From the NCBI RefSeq assembly GCF_023283535.1, contig NZ_JAKILT010000009.1:1-64000 (forward strand): DNA of 64,000 nt, given 5' to 3'. How positions within the stretch are numbered: the stretch's first letter is position 1; the number at the start of each line of letters is the position of its first letter. Under the pieces are notes generated by a model that worked only from the letters and a program-made list of their open reading frames with translations, was not told the DNA's origin and made no database searches. Origin of the DNA: Shewanella sairae. Its GTDB lineage: Bacteria; Pseudomonadota; Gammaproteobacteria; Enterobacterales; Shewanellaceae. A program made the translations under genes and the position numbers. This document shows, one piece after another, positions 1 to 9,897 of this stretch.

Positions 1-84
1 AGCTCCCTTGTGTTACCGCTCGACTTGCATGTGTTAGGCCTGCCGCCAGCGTTCAATCTGAGCCATGATCAAACTCTTCAATTA
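1..84 (-). rRNA. rrs: 16S ribosomal RNA, 5' end (partial)
   Basis: Read on the minus strand, this is the canonical 16S start: the GAGTTTGATCATGGCTCAG universal primer site, then the usual CTGGCGGCAGGCCTAACACATG stretch. The gene runs off the left edge, so only about the first 84 bases are present. The mature 5' end is placed by analogy with E. coli and could be off by several bases. The leader, boxA and promoters lie at higher coordinates and fire leftward. Confidence 0.97.
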
Positions 85-258
85 AAGTTTTGTTTGCTTC
101 TTCCACCTTACAAGTAAGGCTAAATCAGCGGCTCAACGAATTCTGTATTACATATTGCTATGAACACTCATTCATTAAGTAATTTTTTGATTGCCTCGTG
201 AGAGGCAATTTCGAATAACTTAATCTCTGTGAGTGTCCACACAGATTTGCTTGTCATA

Positions 259-270
259 TTGTTAAAGAGC
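259..270 (-). promoter_or_regulatory. rRNA leader boxA antitermination site
   Basis: The minus strand reads GCTCTTTAACAA, matching the boxA core (TGCTCTTTAACA) bound by NusB-S10 in rRNA leaders. It sits about 175 bases upstream of mature 16S, the usual place. Confidence 0.85.
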
Positions 271-328
271 GTGAAGCCGTCTTTCAGACTTCGCCTTAGA
301 CGCTTAGGTCGTTTGGCTGAGGAGGCGT

Positions 329-356
329 ATTCTACACTTCCCAGTGTCGGCGTCAA
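329..356 (-). promoter_or_regulatory. rRNA promoter, proximal (P2-like)
   Basis: The minus strand has TTGACG (351-356), a 16-base spacer and TAGAAT (329-334), followed by ACGCCTCC. The 16-base spacer and GC-rich discriminator are typical of stringently controlled rRNA promoters. It lies just upstream of boxA. Confidence 0.8.
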
Positions 357-576
357 GCGCTTATTTTAAGAAGTTTTTCAAGCGATGATTCTTTATACAC
401 TCTCGTGTTAATAACCATCTAATTGAGCTTCTAAAGCGATTGTCACCTGAGGCTAACTTCCGTAGAAGTTAATCTCTCTAACGCTGCTGCAAGTCACGTT
501 CTATCTAGCGTTTACGACTATTTCTAATCTCAAGCGTTAGTCTAGTTGGCCTGCTGTGCCGTGTCAGTGGATGCGC

Positions 577-640
577 ATTATAGGGATATCTCAGAGTAGC
601 GCAAGCGCTTTTTGAAAGAAAAATACATTTAATTTTTATA
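577..640 (-). promoter_or_regulatory. rRNA promoter, distal (P1-like) with UP element
   Basis: The minus strand has TTGCGC (599-604), a 16-base spacer and TATAAT (577-582), followed by a GCGCATCC discriminator. The bases upstream (about 608-640) are almost all A/T on the minus strand, as expected for an UP element binding the RNA polymerase alpha subunit. The suboptimal -35, short spacer, UP element and GC discriminator together are diagnostic of rrn P1. Confidence 0.85.
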
Positions 641-1080
641 CCTTTACAAGCTACAGCTAACGTACAGGTTATCCACAGACTTATTCATTTCAGTGCTAAT
701 ATTAGCCAATTCAGAAGCAATTGAGCCCACTATAGAAGCACCATTAATTGCTAAATAGAAATAATGTCGGCTGTAATTCAGTTTTGAGGATAATCAATGC
801 TCACTATGCCTATATAAAGAGTGTATCTAAAAAGCTCCATATAAAGCACAAACTTGCCTGAACCTTACATAGGCATTTATAAAAGCCACTTATATATGTG
901 AAGCTATCGTGCAGTACTCTCTTTATATTAAGCGTAAATTGAATGTTCTAGAGAATATCTTAAGTGAAGATTATAAGGTGTCACTACCACTCTCTATAAA
1001 ACGCCTGTGATTTCCCCATATTCACTACATCAAAGTAGTCACTATTATAGAGGTATAATGAGTTGTAAACGGCAGATACA
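641..1080. other. Intergenic, no gene seen
   Basis: This AT-rich stretch lies between the rRNA promoter region and the DUF5666 terminator. It has no convincing ORF, tRNA or long repeat. Fis sites would be expected upstream of rrn P1 but I cannot define them by eye. Confidence 0.5.
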
Positions 1081-1109
1081 AAAATGCCTTCTATATTAGA
1101 AGGCATTTT
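1081..1109 (-). terminator. Rho-independent terminator after the DUF5666 gene
   Basis: Perfect 12-bp arms AAAATGCCTTCT/AGAAGGCATTTT flank a 5-base loop. On the minus strand the stem ends in a run of five T, so it fits termination of the leftward gene ending at 1190. Confidence 0.8.
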
Positions 1110-1189
1110 AATTGGTTAACCCGGTATCAACTCTGAGCTAACCTACAGGACTCTTTACACTTCAAACACAAGCCGAAGTAACTAAAAGA

Positions 1190-2386
1190 TTAGTCGTTGT
1201 CTGCTTCAATTTCACGTGCGATGTTCTGACCGTTAATCACAACACCTTCAACTTCGATACGTTGTTGGTCAATAGTGTCAAACTGAAGACGGTCTTCAAA
1301 CTGAGTTTTTGCATCAACATATATAGTGATTGCTTTACCTGCAGTAGTAATGACAAAGCTCTTATCAGTAGCATTCACAGAAGTAGCAAAACCTTCGACT
1401 TCAAACTCTTTCCAGCTGCCAACGTTATCATTGTCGTTGTCATCACCAGTTGAGTTGTCATCGTCGAATTCGACTTCTGTAGCAACTTGTTGTGCACCTT
1501 GCTTCACAGAAGTCACTTCAACTAAAGCGCCTTGTTTCAGATCTGTCTTAAAACCATCTTCAAACTTAGTTTGAGCATTGACAACAAAGCGGCCTTGGTA
1601 GTTAAGTTCGAATGCTGTTTGCTGAGCGTCAACCCAAGTCACGATGCCTTCAACTTCAGTATCGTTAGCTAGATCGCTATAGTCTTCAACTTCTACACTT
1701 GTCGCTTCAAGTGTATTTACATTCATACTGCCTTCTACTTCAACCCACTGGCCATTAGCAAGAACGGCATTGTCTTCTACATGCGCTGCTGAATAATCAA
1801 CAATTAGTGCTGCACCGACTTTAAAGCTCAATGCATTGTTATCTAAGTTAGATAAGCGACCTTCTACTTCGTAGTGGTTGATTAGATCATCGTTTTCAAA
1901 TTTAACAACAGACAATACTTTATAACCAGCGTCAGCCGTTGGTAATGAAGACACCATTACCCAGTCACCCAACTCAATTTCGTTAGATAGCTTGTAAGTT
2001 AGCGAAATGCCGTTAACCTCAAATGTACCTGCTACACGATCAATAGCCGTTACAGTACCAGTAATCGTTGGCTCAAGTTGAACTTGAACGCCAGCTGCTT
2101 TTTGCGCGCCGCCGATCTGTACCATCATATTCGATTGCAGATCGCTGATATTTAGTTGTGTGTTACCGTAAACAACGCCAGCAACATCATAGCTATAGCC
2201 ATTTACAACGATTTTGCTTTTAACTGTGTCAACAGAATCAATGGTGCCTTTCACTGCTGCAGGTGCCGTAACTGCGCCACCGTTACCATTGTCGCCACCA
2301 CTACCGTTGTCAGAAGAACTATCGCTTCCACCGCCACAAGCAGTTAAAATCAGAGCAAGTGTTGAAACTAAAGCTATTTTTTTCAT
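1190..2386 (-). CDS. DUF5666-domain lipoprotein
   Basis: A 398-residue protein begins with a lipoprotein signal peptide (lipobox LTAC, Cys about residue 17), followed by a Gly/Ser/Asp/Asn-rich linker. The rest is a chain of repeated small beta modules of the type 'VEGxVxxVD...FxVNG...V.T.F..G....L..G..VEV', matching DUF5666; I count about five or six copies. It is acidic and ends EIEADND. The function of DUF5666 is unknown; the OB-like repeats suggest a periplasmic or surface binding protein. It is divergent from the two-component system at 2480, with 93 bp between, and may be its target. A terminator follows at 1081. Confidence 0.85.
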   Translation of the reverse strand: MKKIALVSTLALILTACGGGSDSSSDNGSGGDNGNGGAVTAPAAVKGTIDSVDTVKSKIVVNGYSYDVAGVVYGNTQLNISDLQSNMMVQIGGAQKAAGVQVQLEPTITGTVTAIDRVAGTFEVNGISLTYKLSNEIELGDWVMVSSLPTADAGYKVLSVVKFENDDLINHYEVEGRLSNLDNNALSFKVGAALIVDYSAAHVEDNAVLANGQWVEVEGSMNVNTLEATSVEVEDYSDLANDTEVEGIVTWVDAQQTAFELNYQGRFVVNAQTKFEDGFKTDLKQGALVEVTSVKQGAQQVATEVEFDDDNSTGDDNDNDNVGSWKEFEVEGFATSVNATDKSFVITTAGKAITIYVDAKTQFEDRLQFDTIDQQRIEVEGVVINGQNIAREIEADND

Positions 2387-2479
2387 CTAAATACCCTTAC
2401 TTTGTAAGATGATTATCAAATTTGGGCGTATGTTAAATCTACGACCGTGAAGCGATCGTGAAGAAAGATAAAATAATCT

Positions 2480-3148
2480 ATGAAAGTTTTAATTGTTGAT
2501 GACAGCCACAACCTAGCGGAAACAATTGCTGACTATTTAGAACTTGAAGGTATGGTCATTGACTGCGCCTATCACGGTGAAGCGGCAATCAATCTTTTAT
2601 CTGAAAATAGTTACGATGTAATTATTATGGATATCATGATGCCTAAGCTGGATGGCATCAGTGCGGTACGTAAACTGCGACAAGATCTATACTGCAATAC
2701 ACCTATACTGTTCTTAACAGCTAAAGATAGCCTTGAAGACAAGGTCGCTGCTTTTAAGGCCGGTGGAGATGACTACTTACTCAAGCCATTCGCAATGGAG
2801 GAGCTAAGCCTCAGATTACATGCATTAAGTAATCGCGGCCCAAGACAGGATGTTGGCGTGCTCACTTTTGCCGACATTAATATAAATACTCAAACCGATA
2901 TCGTGACTCGTGCAGAACAACCTATCAAACTTAGTCGCATTCAACTCAAGATTTTAAAAGTCTTAATCAAGCGGGCTCCTAGCATAGTTAGCAGGCAAGA
3001 TGTCACCGATGCAGTTTGGGGAGATGAGTCACCACCGAGTGATGCATTACGTAGCCATATATATGGATTACGCACTGCGCTTAATAAAGGCTTCGAGCAA
3101 TCACGATTAGAGACAATTCATGGACAAGGTTACCGACTCAAAGCATAA
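2480..3148 (+). CDS. OmpR/PhoB-family response regulator
   Basis: This 222-residue regulator has an N-terminal receiver domain (residues 1-115) with the acidic pair D7-D8, the phospho-acceptor D51 in IIMDIMMP, and the conserved Lys in LLKPF. A winged-helix DNA-binding domain (about 125-222) ends in the typical 'TIHGQGYRL' wing. It overlaps the sensor kinase gene by 29 bp, so the two are translationally linked and are almost certainly cognate partners. The signal is unknown. The divergent DUF5666 lipoprotein gene is the obvious candidate target. Confidence 0.93.
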   Translation: MKVLIVDDSHNLAETIADYLELEGMVIDCAYHGEAAINLLSENSYDVIIMDIMMPKLDGISAVRKLRQDLYCNTPILFLTAKDSLEDKVAAFKAGGDDYLLKPFAMEELSLRLHALSNRGPRQDVGVLTFADININTQTDIVTRAEQPIKLSRIQLKILKVLIKRAPSIVSRQDVTDAVWGDESPPSDALRSHIYGLRTALNKGFEQSRLETIHGQGYRLKA

Positions 3149-4376
3149 GCACTTTCCAAGCATCTACCGCAAAATCCGTTGGAGTTTCGGGTTGATGACG
3201 TTTGCTATGTTCAGCCTATTCTGGTCTTTGATTTACATAGCAGAAAACCAAATTGAAAAAATCAGCCTTAAACATTGGCTCGATACAGAAGTATATCGTT
3301 ATAACCAAGACTATAAAGTTTATGGCGATACAACAGTATTGCCTAATACCAATGAGTTTAAAACTTATTGGAGTGAACAAAACATTCCACCTTGGCTCAA
3401 CGCTTATACCTCTCCAGGCGTATATGAAGAGCTAAGAGGTGAAGAAGACAAACACTTTATTGTAAGCGCTCACCCCTCAGGCAAAGGCTTAATGTATGTT
3501 TTGTTCCAAGACGATGCCGATGACTACCTTGATGAATATGAAGAGCATTTACACGACTACATTTTGATTTTAGGACTGTTAATTGGTCTACTGATGACTA
3601 TATACAGCCTGTATTTTATTCGTGCGCTCTCTAAACCCTTAACGATTATTGAACAAAAAATTGCTCAGATGTCGCCAGATGATCCGCCCTTTGATGTCGA
3701 GACTCAGTTTGTCGAAACCCGAAATATTGAGCAGACTTTGCTTGATAGTAAAAATGACATTAATGGTTTTTTTCAACGTGAAAAGGAGTTTAGTCACTTT
3801 GCCTCCCATGAACTAAGAACCCCGATCACTGTGATAAGGGGGTCTGCCGAGTTATTGGCAAAAATCCCTAACCAGCATCCACTGGCAGTCAATGCGGTTA
3901 AGCGTTTGCAACGGGCCAGTGATGAAATGCAAGTTCTTACGGAAACCTTTTTATTATTGGGGAAAGAGTCCATTAGCTCACGCTATATTGCCGAGGTTGA
4001 TTTAGCCGAAGCCTTACAAAGTCAGTTAACAGAAATGGCGGTACTCTTCGCCCATCAAGGTAGCACCTACCACCTAAGCGTTGACGATTCAGTTACTGTA
4101 CATGCTCCATCAAGCTTTATCGCAATCGTACTGAACAACGTTATCAAAAATGCCTTTAGCTACAGTATTGGCGATATTGCGATTAAGGTTGAGCGTCATA
4201 CGCTAACCATCACTAATCGTCATAACGGCAATGAAACTTACAATGCCGGTTATGGTGTTGGTTTAGTCATCGTTGAACGCATCTGCGAACGCATGGGCTG
4301 GGGTTATTATCCACATGATAACGGTATTGAGTTTCGTACTATGTTGATATTTGAAACTAAAGAGGGTTTGCTTTAG
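3120..4376 (+). CDS. Sensor histidine kinase
   Basis: A 418-residue kinase with TM1 (about 24-41), a periplasmic sensor region (42-146), TM2 (147-168) and a HAMP-like linker. A HisKA H-box follows with phospho-acceptor H230 in FASHELRTPI, and then an HATPase domain with the N-box NNVIKNAF and a GYGVGL glycine-rich box. The start ATG lies within the end of the response regulator gene. No strong Shine-Dalgarno sequence is seen, consistent with coupled translation. The periplasmic region resembles no sensor I recognise. The partner is the regulator at 2480. Confidence 0.92.
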   Translation: MDKVTDSKHKHFPSIYRKIRWSFGLMTFAMFSLFWSLIYIAENQIEKISLKHWLDTEVYRYNQDYKVYGDTTVLPNTNEFKTYWSEQNIPPWLNAYTSPGVYEELRGEEDKHFIVSAHPSGKGLMYVLFQDDADDYLDEYEEHLHDYILILGLLIGLLMTIYSLYFIRALSKPLTIIEQKIAQMSPDDPPFDVETQFVETRNIEQTLLDSKNDINGFFQREKEFSHFASHELRTPITVIRGSAELLAKIPNQHPLAVNAVKRLQRASDEMQVLTETFLLLGKESISSRYIAEVDLAEALQSQLTEMAVLFAHQGSTYHLSVDDSVTVHAPSSFIAIVLNNVIKNAFSYSIGDIAIKVERHTLTITNRHNGNETYNAGYGVGLVIVERICERMGWGYYPHDNGIEFRTMLIFETKEGLL

Positions 4377-4498
4377 CCTCAAATACTATTAATAGATAAT
4401 TCGTTCTATCGTTCTATTTATTTAGCCCGCCTAAATTTTTACGGCAAAACTATAGCAGCTCAGCGATAAGTTAAACACATTGCCAGCAATCTTATATC

Positions 4499-6052
4499 CT
4501 ATATACTGAAGTTCCTGATGGTATTCGATAAATCACCGGTGCTGCTCTCAACTTCTTGATTAAGCGTATTAGTCACGATAATCAGATCATACGATTCAGA
4601 CACCTTACAATTCACCATCTGCACATTGGTGTTGACCTCATTACAGACATACACTTGTTCTTCAATCGCAACCGCTATTTGCTGGTTACGCTCTACAATC
4701 CCTTCGATTAGCTCTTCAAGCTCACTAATTTTATTGAGTGAGGTATTGATTATATTAACTGTCTTGCTAGATTTATCGTTACCCACCTCAAGCGACTTAA
4801 CCGCAACTTGACTATTATTCTGAATTTCTTCGATTGCTGACTGGATTTCTGTGGTCGCCACCTGAGTACGCTGCGCTAAAGTGCGTACTTCATCAGATAC
4901 CACAGCAAAACCACGCCCGGAATCCCCCGCACGAGCAGCTTCAATAGCAGCATTCAACGCTAACAGATTGGTCTGCTCAGCAATACCATTAATCACATCG
5001 ATCACCGAACTAATTTGCTGGGTCTGCTTATCAAGAGATACAACAGTACAGGAGATGGAAGCGAGCTCATCAACTAGCTCCAGCATCGACTTATTTACTT
5101 GATTAATGCATTCCAAGTTATCAGACATGGTGCTTTGAGTCTGCATCGTTGCTTCAGCCGTTCCTTGAGCATTTTGGGAGATCTCCGTAGAGGCTGCCTG
5201 CATTTGATTAACAGCAGTAGCGACCATTTCAATCTCGGTTTTTTGAGTATTAAGATGTTCGGTGACTTTATGGTTATTTTCTGTGGCAAGCTTGGCGTTA
5301 TCTAAGGTCTTATCACACGCCTCCATCACTGAAATATTCACGCGGCCAATTAAGGCTTTAACATGCTGTTTACGCATTTTCATCGCCAATTCAATCTCAG
5401 AGAGATCGTTGATCTTTCCGGTATAAATCAACTCCATCAGCGGATTATTAAAGTCTCTACGTGCCTCTTTTGCCATTTTTTCCAAAGGACGGGTGAGTAG
5501 GTAACTCGCCAAGGTTGCCAGTACAAAAAAACATGTCATCGCAATGGCTGTATTTTGGCTAAACATTGCAACTGCATAGGAGATAATAGCCGTAATCGCA
5601 TAACAAAAAGCACTACGCTGCCACAGTCGGGTTCTCAGGCCGATGCTTAATTGAAAAGGTTTTTTATCGATTGAAAGCTGTTTATAAACAGCCTCAGCAC
5701 GCTTTACATGAATTCGTTCAGGTTTAAAGCGTACCGATTGCAATTCAACAATTTCACCATCACTTTTGATCGGTGATGCGAAAGCATCGACCCAATAATA
5801 ACCGCCACCTTTGCGGCTATTTTTCACCATTCCCATCCAATGATGACCACTTTGTAAGTGACCCCAAAGATCCTTAAAAGCGGCTTTCGGCATATCCGGA
5901 TGCCTGACAACATTATGAGGAAGACCAACAAGCTCGCCATCTTCAAACCCTGCAACTTCAGAAAAGTGAGGACTGGCATATTTAATATGACTAGCAGGAG
6001 AAGTAATAGAAATTAAATTGTAATTGGCGGGATACTGGTACTCTTCGTCCAT
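4499..6052 (-). CDS. Aer-type methyl-accepting chemotaxis protein with PAS domain
   Basis: The 517-residue receptor begins with a cytoplasmic PAS domain (about 10-110) carrying '[10 protein letters not shown]' and the '[10 protein letters not shown]' strand, as in Aer-like redox sensors that bind FAD. A hydrophobic hairpin (about 148-190) anchors it without a real periplasmic domain. A signalling coiled coil follows, with the hairpin tip '[19 protein letters not shown]' that binds CheA/CheW. Shewanella carries several such receptors for energy or electron-acceptor taxis. The ligand cannot be read from sequence. A good ribosome site (AAAGGAT) precedes the ATG. It is a single gene, convergent with the kinase at 3120. 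Confidence 0.92.
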   Translation of the reverse strand: MDEEYQYPANYNLISITSPASHIKYASPHFSEVAGFEDGELVGLPHNVVRHPDMPKAAFKDLWGHLQSGHHWMGMVKNSRKGGGYYWVDAFASPIKSDGEIVELQSVRFKPERIHVKRAEAVYKQLSIDKKPFQLSIGLRTRLWQRSAFCYAITAIISYAVAMFSQNTAIAMTCFFVLATLASYLLTRPLEKMAKEARRDFNNPLMELIYTGKINDLSEIELAMKMRKQHVKALIGRVNISVMEACDKTLDNAKLATENNHKVTEHLNTQKTEIEMVATAVNQMQAASTEISQNAQGTAEATMQTQSTMSDNLECINQVNKSMLELVDELASISCTVVSLDKQTQQISSVIDVINGIAEQTNLLALNAAIEAARAGDSGRGFAVVSDEVRTLAQRTQVATTEIQSAIEEIQNNSQVAVKSLEVGNDKSSKTVNIINTSLNKISELEELIEGIVERNQQIAVAIEEQVYVCNEVNTNVQMVNCKVSESYDLIIVTNTLNQEVESSTGDLSNTIRNFSI

Positions 6053-6553
6053 AATATAATCCTTTATGTAATGGCGTAAAATCTTCCAGTTCAGTGTAGT
6101 ACCAATATTGGGTTTCCATCAAAATAATAACCATATTTTCTTTAAGCCTACTAAAATCTACCACCTAACAGACTGAAATATATAGACTTGACATATAAAA
6201 CCATTCATTCCCTAAGAATTAGATTCTACCAGGGGTTATATCTAAATGTGATTAACCTGTCGTCTGGAGTGGTTGCTATGCCTCGCAAACAGTGCTTGCC
6301 GAAACAGTTTGCTTCGCTTTATAAGAGCTATCTACGATTAGTCCCCAGCCGATCTTAGAACCTTATAGCTTGCTGTGGTGAGATGGAATTTAGCGATACC
6401 TATTAAGCAAAGCTTAACTCCCCAAAACCCAACTTTGCTAACTCATGAGCAAACCCAAATACTTTAGCTAAACTTAACTTAAATCTTACGGGAAACAGGA
6501 CTTCCCGAGTCAAAGCTGTTATTGATAAAAACACCATACAAAAGGATTTGTTT
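6053..6553. other. Intergenic region between chemoreceptor and comM
   Basis: About 500 bp between two divergent genes, which should hold both promoters. It has no ORF on either strand with coding character, and I see no strong hairpin, tRNA or repeat. Confidence 0.4.
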
Positions 6554-8071
6554 ATGGCCATCGCCTGCGTTACCACTCGTGCCAGTTTTGGGGTCGATGC
6601 TCCTACAGTTACGGTTGAAGTCCATTTAAGTAATGGGCTACCTGCTTTCAATTTAGTTGGACTTCCTGAAGCTTCAGTTAAAGAGGCAAAAGAGCGAGTA
6701 CGCAGCGCACTCATCAACGCTGGGTTTGAGTTCCCTATGCGCCGCATAACAGTAAACCTAGCCCCCGCGGATTTACCTAAACAAGGCGGACGCTATGACC
6801 TGCCTATTGCCATTGGTATTTTAGCTGCTTCAAAGCAAGTGCCGCTGGAGTCGATAAAGCATCATGAGTTTGTGGGTGAACTTGCTCTGTCTGGTCATGT
6901 ACGCTATTGCCAAGGGGTACTGCCGGTTATCGTGGAGTCCAGCAAGCTAAATAGTATATTAGTGCTACCCATTGATAACCGTGAAGACGCCGAGTTAGTC
7001 GGTTTTGAAAACGTTCGCTTTGCCACTCACCTACAGTCACTTGCAGCTTATCTTCATGGGCAATCACAACTCCCGAGCATCGATGTGGATCTAGAGTGGC
7101 TATCTCCCGACAAGCCAATTGCCGAATTATGTATGAGCGAAGTCATCGGTCAATATCAGGCTAAGCAAGCGTTAGAAATTGCCGCTGCAGGTAATCACAA
7201 TTTACTTATGCTTGGCCCACCTGGTACAGGCAAAACTATGCTTGCAAGTCGAATAATGCAGCTTTTACCTCAACTCGATTATCATGAGGCCTTAGAAGTC
7301 GCAGCTATTCACTCCGTTGCAGGTCAAAATATTAAGCCTGCTAGCTTTTATCGTCGTCCATTTCGCAGCCCACATCATACCTGCTCTGCCATTTCATTAG
7401 TGGGTGGAGGTGCCCAACCAAAGCCTGGTGAAATATCACTGGCTCACAGGGGAGTGCTCTTTCTAGATGAAGTCGCAGAATTTCCACGAAAAGTACTCGA
7501 TTGCCTGCGAGAACCGATGGAAACCGGGGAGATAAGTATCTCGCGTGCAGCGGCAAAACTGACGTTTGCTAGCCGTTTTCAATTAATTGCTGCCATGAAC
7601 CCCAGCCCCTGTGGCGATACAAATAATGCTCGATCAAGTAATGAGCAAATACAACGATACCTCTCTAAACTATCCGGCCCATTTCTTGACAGATTCGACC
7701 TCACAATTGATGTGCCAAAGCTGCCTCTTGGTGCGCTCAATAGCAACAATAATCAAGCTGAAACCAGTGCTGAAATTGCACAGAGAGTTAACAAAGCAAG
7801 AGAGTTACAGTTAGCCCGAACCGGTGTACTTAATAGTGAGCTATCTGGTAAGCAACTGATACAAGATGGTCAATTCGCAGAAAAAGATTTAGCCTTTTTA
7901 GAACAAAGCGTTACTCAGTTAGGTTTGTCCGTTCGCAGCTACCATCGCTTACAGCGAGTCGCCCGCACTATTGCAGATTTAAAACAAGACGCATGCGTTG
8001 ACCGCAGCCATATTGCACAAGCATTAGGCTATCGCGCAATGGATAGACTATTAGCCTCGCTATCACGATAA
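6554..8071 (+). CDS. comM: YifB/ComM family AAA+ ATPase (Mg-chelatase-like)
   Basis: A protein of about 505 residues with an N-terminal ChlI/Lon-protease-like domain (1-150, 'LSNGLPAFNLVGLPEASV') and an AAA+ domain with Walker A GPPGTGKTM and Walker B GVLFLDEVAEF. The C-terminal Mg-chelatase domain includes 'VRSYHRLQRVARTIADL'. Length and order fit YifB/ComM, a hexameric helicase that aids branch migration during natural transformation in Vibrio and Haemophilus. I chose the ATG at 6554 rather than the TTG at 6548 because AAAGGA lies 7-8 bases upstream of the ATG. It is monocistronic. Confidence 0.93.
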   Translation: MAIACVTTRASFGVDAPTVTVEVHLSNGLPAFNLVGLPEASVKEAKERVRSALINAGFEFPMRRITVNLAPADLPKQGGRYDLPIAIGILAASKQVPLESIKHHEFVGELALSGHVRYCQGVLPVIVESSKLNSILVLPIDNREDAELVGFENVRFATHLQSLAAYLHGQSQLPSIDVDLEWLSPDKPIAELCMSEVIGQYQAKQALEIAAAGNHNLLMLGPPGTGKTMLASRIMQLLPQLDYHEALEVAAIHSVAGQNIKPASFYRRPFRSPHHTCSAISLVGGGAQPKPGEISLAHRGVLFLDEVAEFPRKVLDCLREPMETGEISISRAAAKLTFASRFQLIAAMNPSPCGDTNNARSSNEQIQRYLSKLSGPFLDRFDLTIDVPKLPLGALNSNNNQAETSAEIAQRVNKARELQLARTGVLNSELSGKQLIQDGQFAEKDLAFLEQSVTQLGLSVRSYHRLQRVARTIADLKQDACVDRSHIAQALGYRAMDRLLASLSR

Positions 8072-8373
8072 AAGTTTACACGTTAAACAAATACTGTGAT
8101 ATGTGACGACTCACTTTAAGCAAAACCTGCGCTAGATTAAATAAACGTTAATTTATTCATAAATAAGTTGTACATAAGCACTTATTCCAGTAAATTCCGC
8201 CAGTTTCGTTAACCAAGTGACGAGCAAGTAGCAAGTGTAAATCCACCCGTCACATTCAACATTAATTTGTTAGCTACAATGTAAAGTGTGGAAATAGCAA
8301 TGGCTTTTCAAGAGCGTCATAAAAGTAACCCTTTTCCATTATCACTATTTAATTACTAACACTCACCATAAAC
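8072..8373. other. Intergenic, promoter region of the EAL gene
   Basis: About 300 bp without an ORF. It is AT-rich and should contain the promoter of the EAL gene. No clear terminator hairpin for comM or strong operator was recognised. Confidence 0.4.
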
Positions 8374-9897
8374 ATGCCAAGTAAACATAAATATAGCAGC
8401 ACCCATGCCATTACATCTCTTATTGTTGGCATCGCCTTTCTTGCATTACTGGCATCTTCTTTAGTTCTAAGCCAACTTGTATTATCGCGCCAGCTAACCA
8501 GCGTTGCAGTGCAATTAGACAATGATTATGACCAAAGGCTCCTTGCAGCAAAAGAGCAAATGAACCAAGTTCAAACAATGTTGCAGCAACAGCAAAGTGA
8601 TCATTGCTCGGAAGATACAATTGCACTGCTAAAAGGTAAATTCTTTAAACAAAATGATCAGCCTGTGCCCTGGGTCAGATTTAATAATGAAGATTATATC
8701 TGCTCTGCAATTGGCCGTTGGCCAGTCCCCATGGGTGGCAAACTGCTTAGTCAAGATATTGATGGCTATGGACTCGTAATAGGTGAGGACGAGCGTACTT
8801 TTAACAAACAGCGTGCCATTTATGCCAGTACAACAGGCAGTACTGCCAAAGTATTTGTCCCCGTACAATCCGCAGATACTATCAATACAGTACTCGCTAA
8901 CTGCCAAGTTTGTGGTGGGATCAATATCAAGATCAATGGCCATTCGTGGATGAAACAACACACACAAGTCAACGACCTTTCAAGTATTGAATATAAAGCT
9001 AAGGATTCTGATTTCAGTTACCGTTTGTTCGCCAATAAACACGCTACAAACCAACTATGGCTGACGCTGTTCTTATTACTTCTAATACCAACAGCACTGT
9101 TAACGGGGATTATTTATTTATTCCGTGGATATTTAATGAAGCTTTACTGGCATAAAAAGTTTGTTTCAGCATTAAAAAAAGAAGCCTTTTATCTTGAATA
9201 TCAACCTATCGTCGATACTGATAACAACCAAGTTTATGGAGTAGAAACCCTATTAAGATGGCGTAAAAAAAATGGCGAATACAGAGAAACAAATAGCTAT
9301 ATTCGCATGTTGGAACAAGACTCTGTTATGCCAAAGTTAACCCAATGGATGATTAATACCTCCCTTAGTGAGTTAAAATCTTTACTAAGAAGTAATCAGA
9401 TTTCTCGATGCAGCATCAATATTAGTGCCAAACAAATTGAACACAGCCGCTTACTGCCTTACCTTCAACTACTCGCAGATAAAGGCTATCCAGTCGATCA
9501 ACTCTGCTTTGAATTAACCGAACGCCAACCTATTGAGTCTGTTCAATCCGTCCGCGAGTTCATTGCAGGTTGCAAGCAACTTGGCTGCCGTATAAAACTC
9601 GATGATGTCGGCGTTGGTCATGGTGGCGGCTTACTGATTCAACAATTGAATTTCGACGGTTTGAAAATCAATAAGGCCTTTACTAAGATAATATTGGAAC
9701 CACAAACCCAGCCTTTCCTTATTCGCTCCTATATCTCAATAGCAAAAGATCTGGATATTGCGCTAATCGCAGAAGGGGTAGAAACCCAAGAACAAGCGAT
9801 GTATCTGAAACAACTTGGGGTCTATTTACACCAAGGTTGGTTCTATTCCAAGGCATTACCTGCCACTGATCTTCGTGCTTATTTACTTAATCATTAA
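8374..9897 (+). CDS. Membrane-bound EAL-domain c-di-GMP phosphodiesterase
   Basis: The 507-residue protein has TM1 (about 13-35), a periplasmic domain (36-225) with Cys pairs (DHCSED, YICSAIG, CQVCGG), TM2 (about 228-250) and a C-terminal EAL domain (260-507). The layout resembles CSS-motif EAL proteins, where periplasmic thiols sense redox state through the Dsb system. The EAL signature is ETL rather than EAL. The catalytic set is otherwise kept: E of VETLLRW, N of INISAK, E of ELTE, DD of KLDDVG, K of LKINKAF, E of EGVET, Q of HQGW. It is therefore probably an active phosphodiesterase. There is no obvious ribosome site. Confidence 0.88.
   Translation: MPSKHKYSSTHAITSLIVGIAFLALLASSLVLSQLVLSRQLTSVAVQLDNDYDQRLLAAKEQMNQVQTMLQQQQSDHCSEDTIALLKGKFFKQNDQPVPWVRFNNEDYICSAIGRWPVPMGGKLLSQDIDGYGLVIGEDERTFNKQRAIYASTTGSTAKVFVPVQSADTINTVLANCQVCGGINIKINGHSWMKQHTQVNDLSSIEYKAKDSDFSYRLFANKHATNQLWLTLFLLLLIPTALLTGIIYLFRGYLMKLYWHKKFVSALKKEAFYLEYQPIVDTDNNQVYGVETLLRWRKKNGEYRETNSYIRMLEQDSVMPKLTQWMINTSLSELKSLLRSNQISRCSINISAKQIEHSRLLPYLQLLADKGYPVDQLCFELTERQPIESVQSVREFIAGCKQLGCRIKLDDVGVGHGGGLLIQQLNFDGLKINKAFTKIILEPQTQPFLIRSYISIAKDLDIALIAEGVETQEQAMYLKQLGVYLHQGWFYSKALPATDLRAYLLNH

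Noticed and set aside
168..356. Minus-strand ORF of 62 codons
   Set aside because: It lies in the 16S leader across boxA and the P2-like promoter, so it is not a protein gene.
5099..5305. Plus-strand ORF inside the chemoreceptor gene
   Set aside because: It is antisense to a conserved coiled-coil region and has no ribosome site.
6403..6747. 114-codon minus-strand ORF upstream of and overlapping comM
   Set aside because: About 200 bp of it overlap the comM start antisense; no ribosome site or recognisable protein features.
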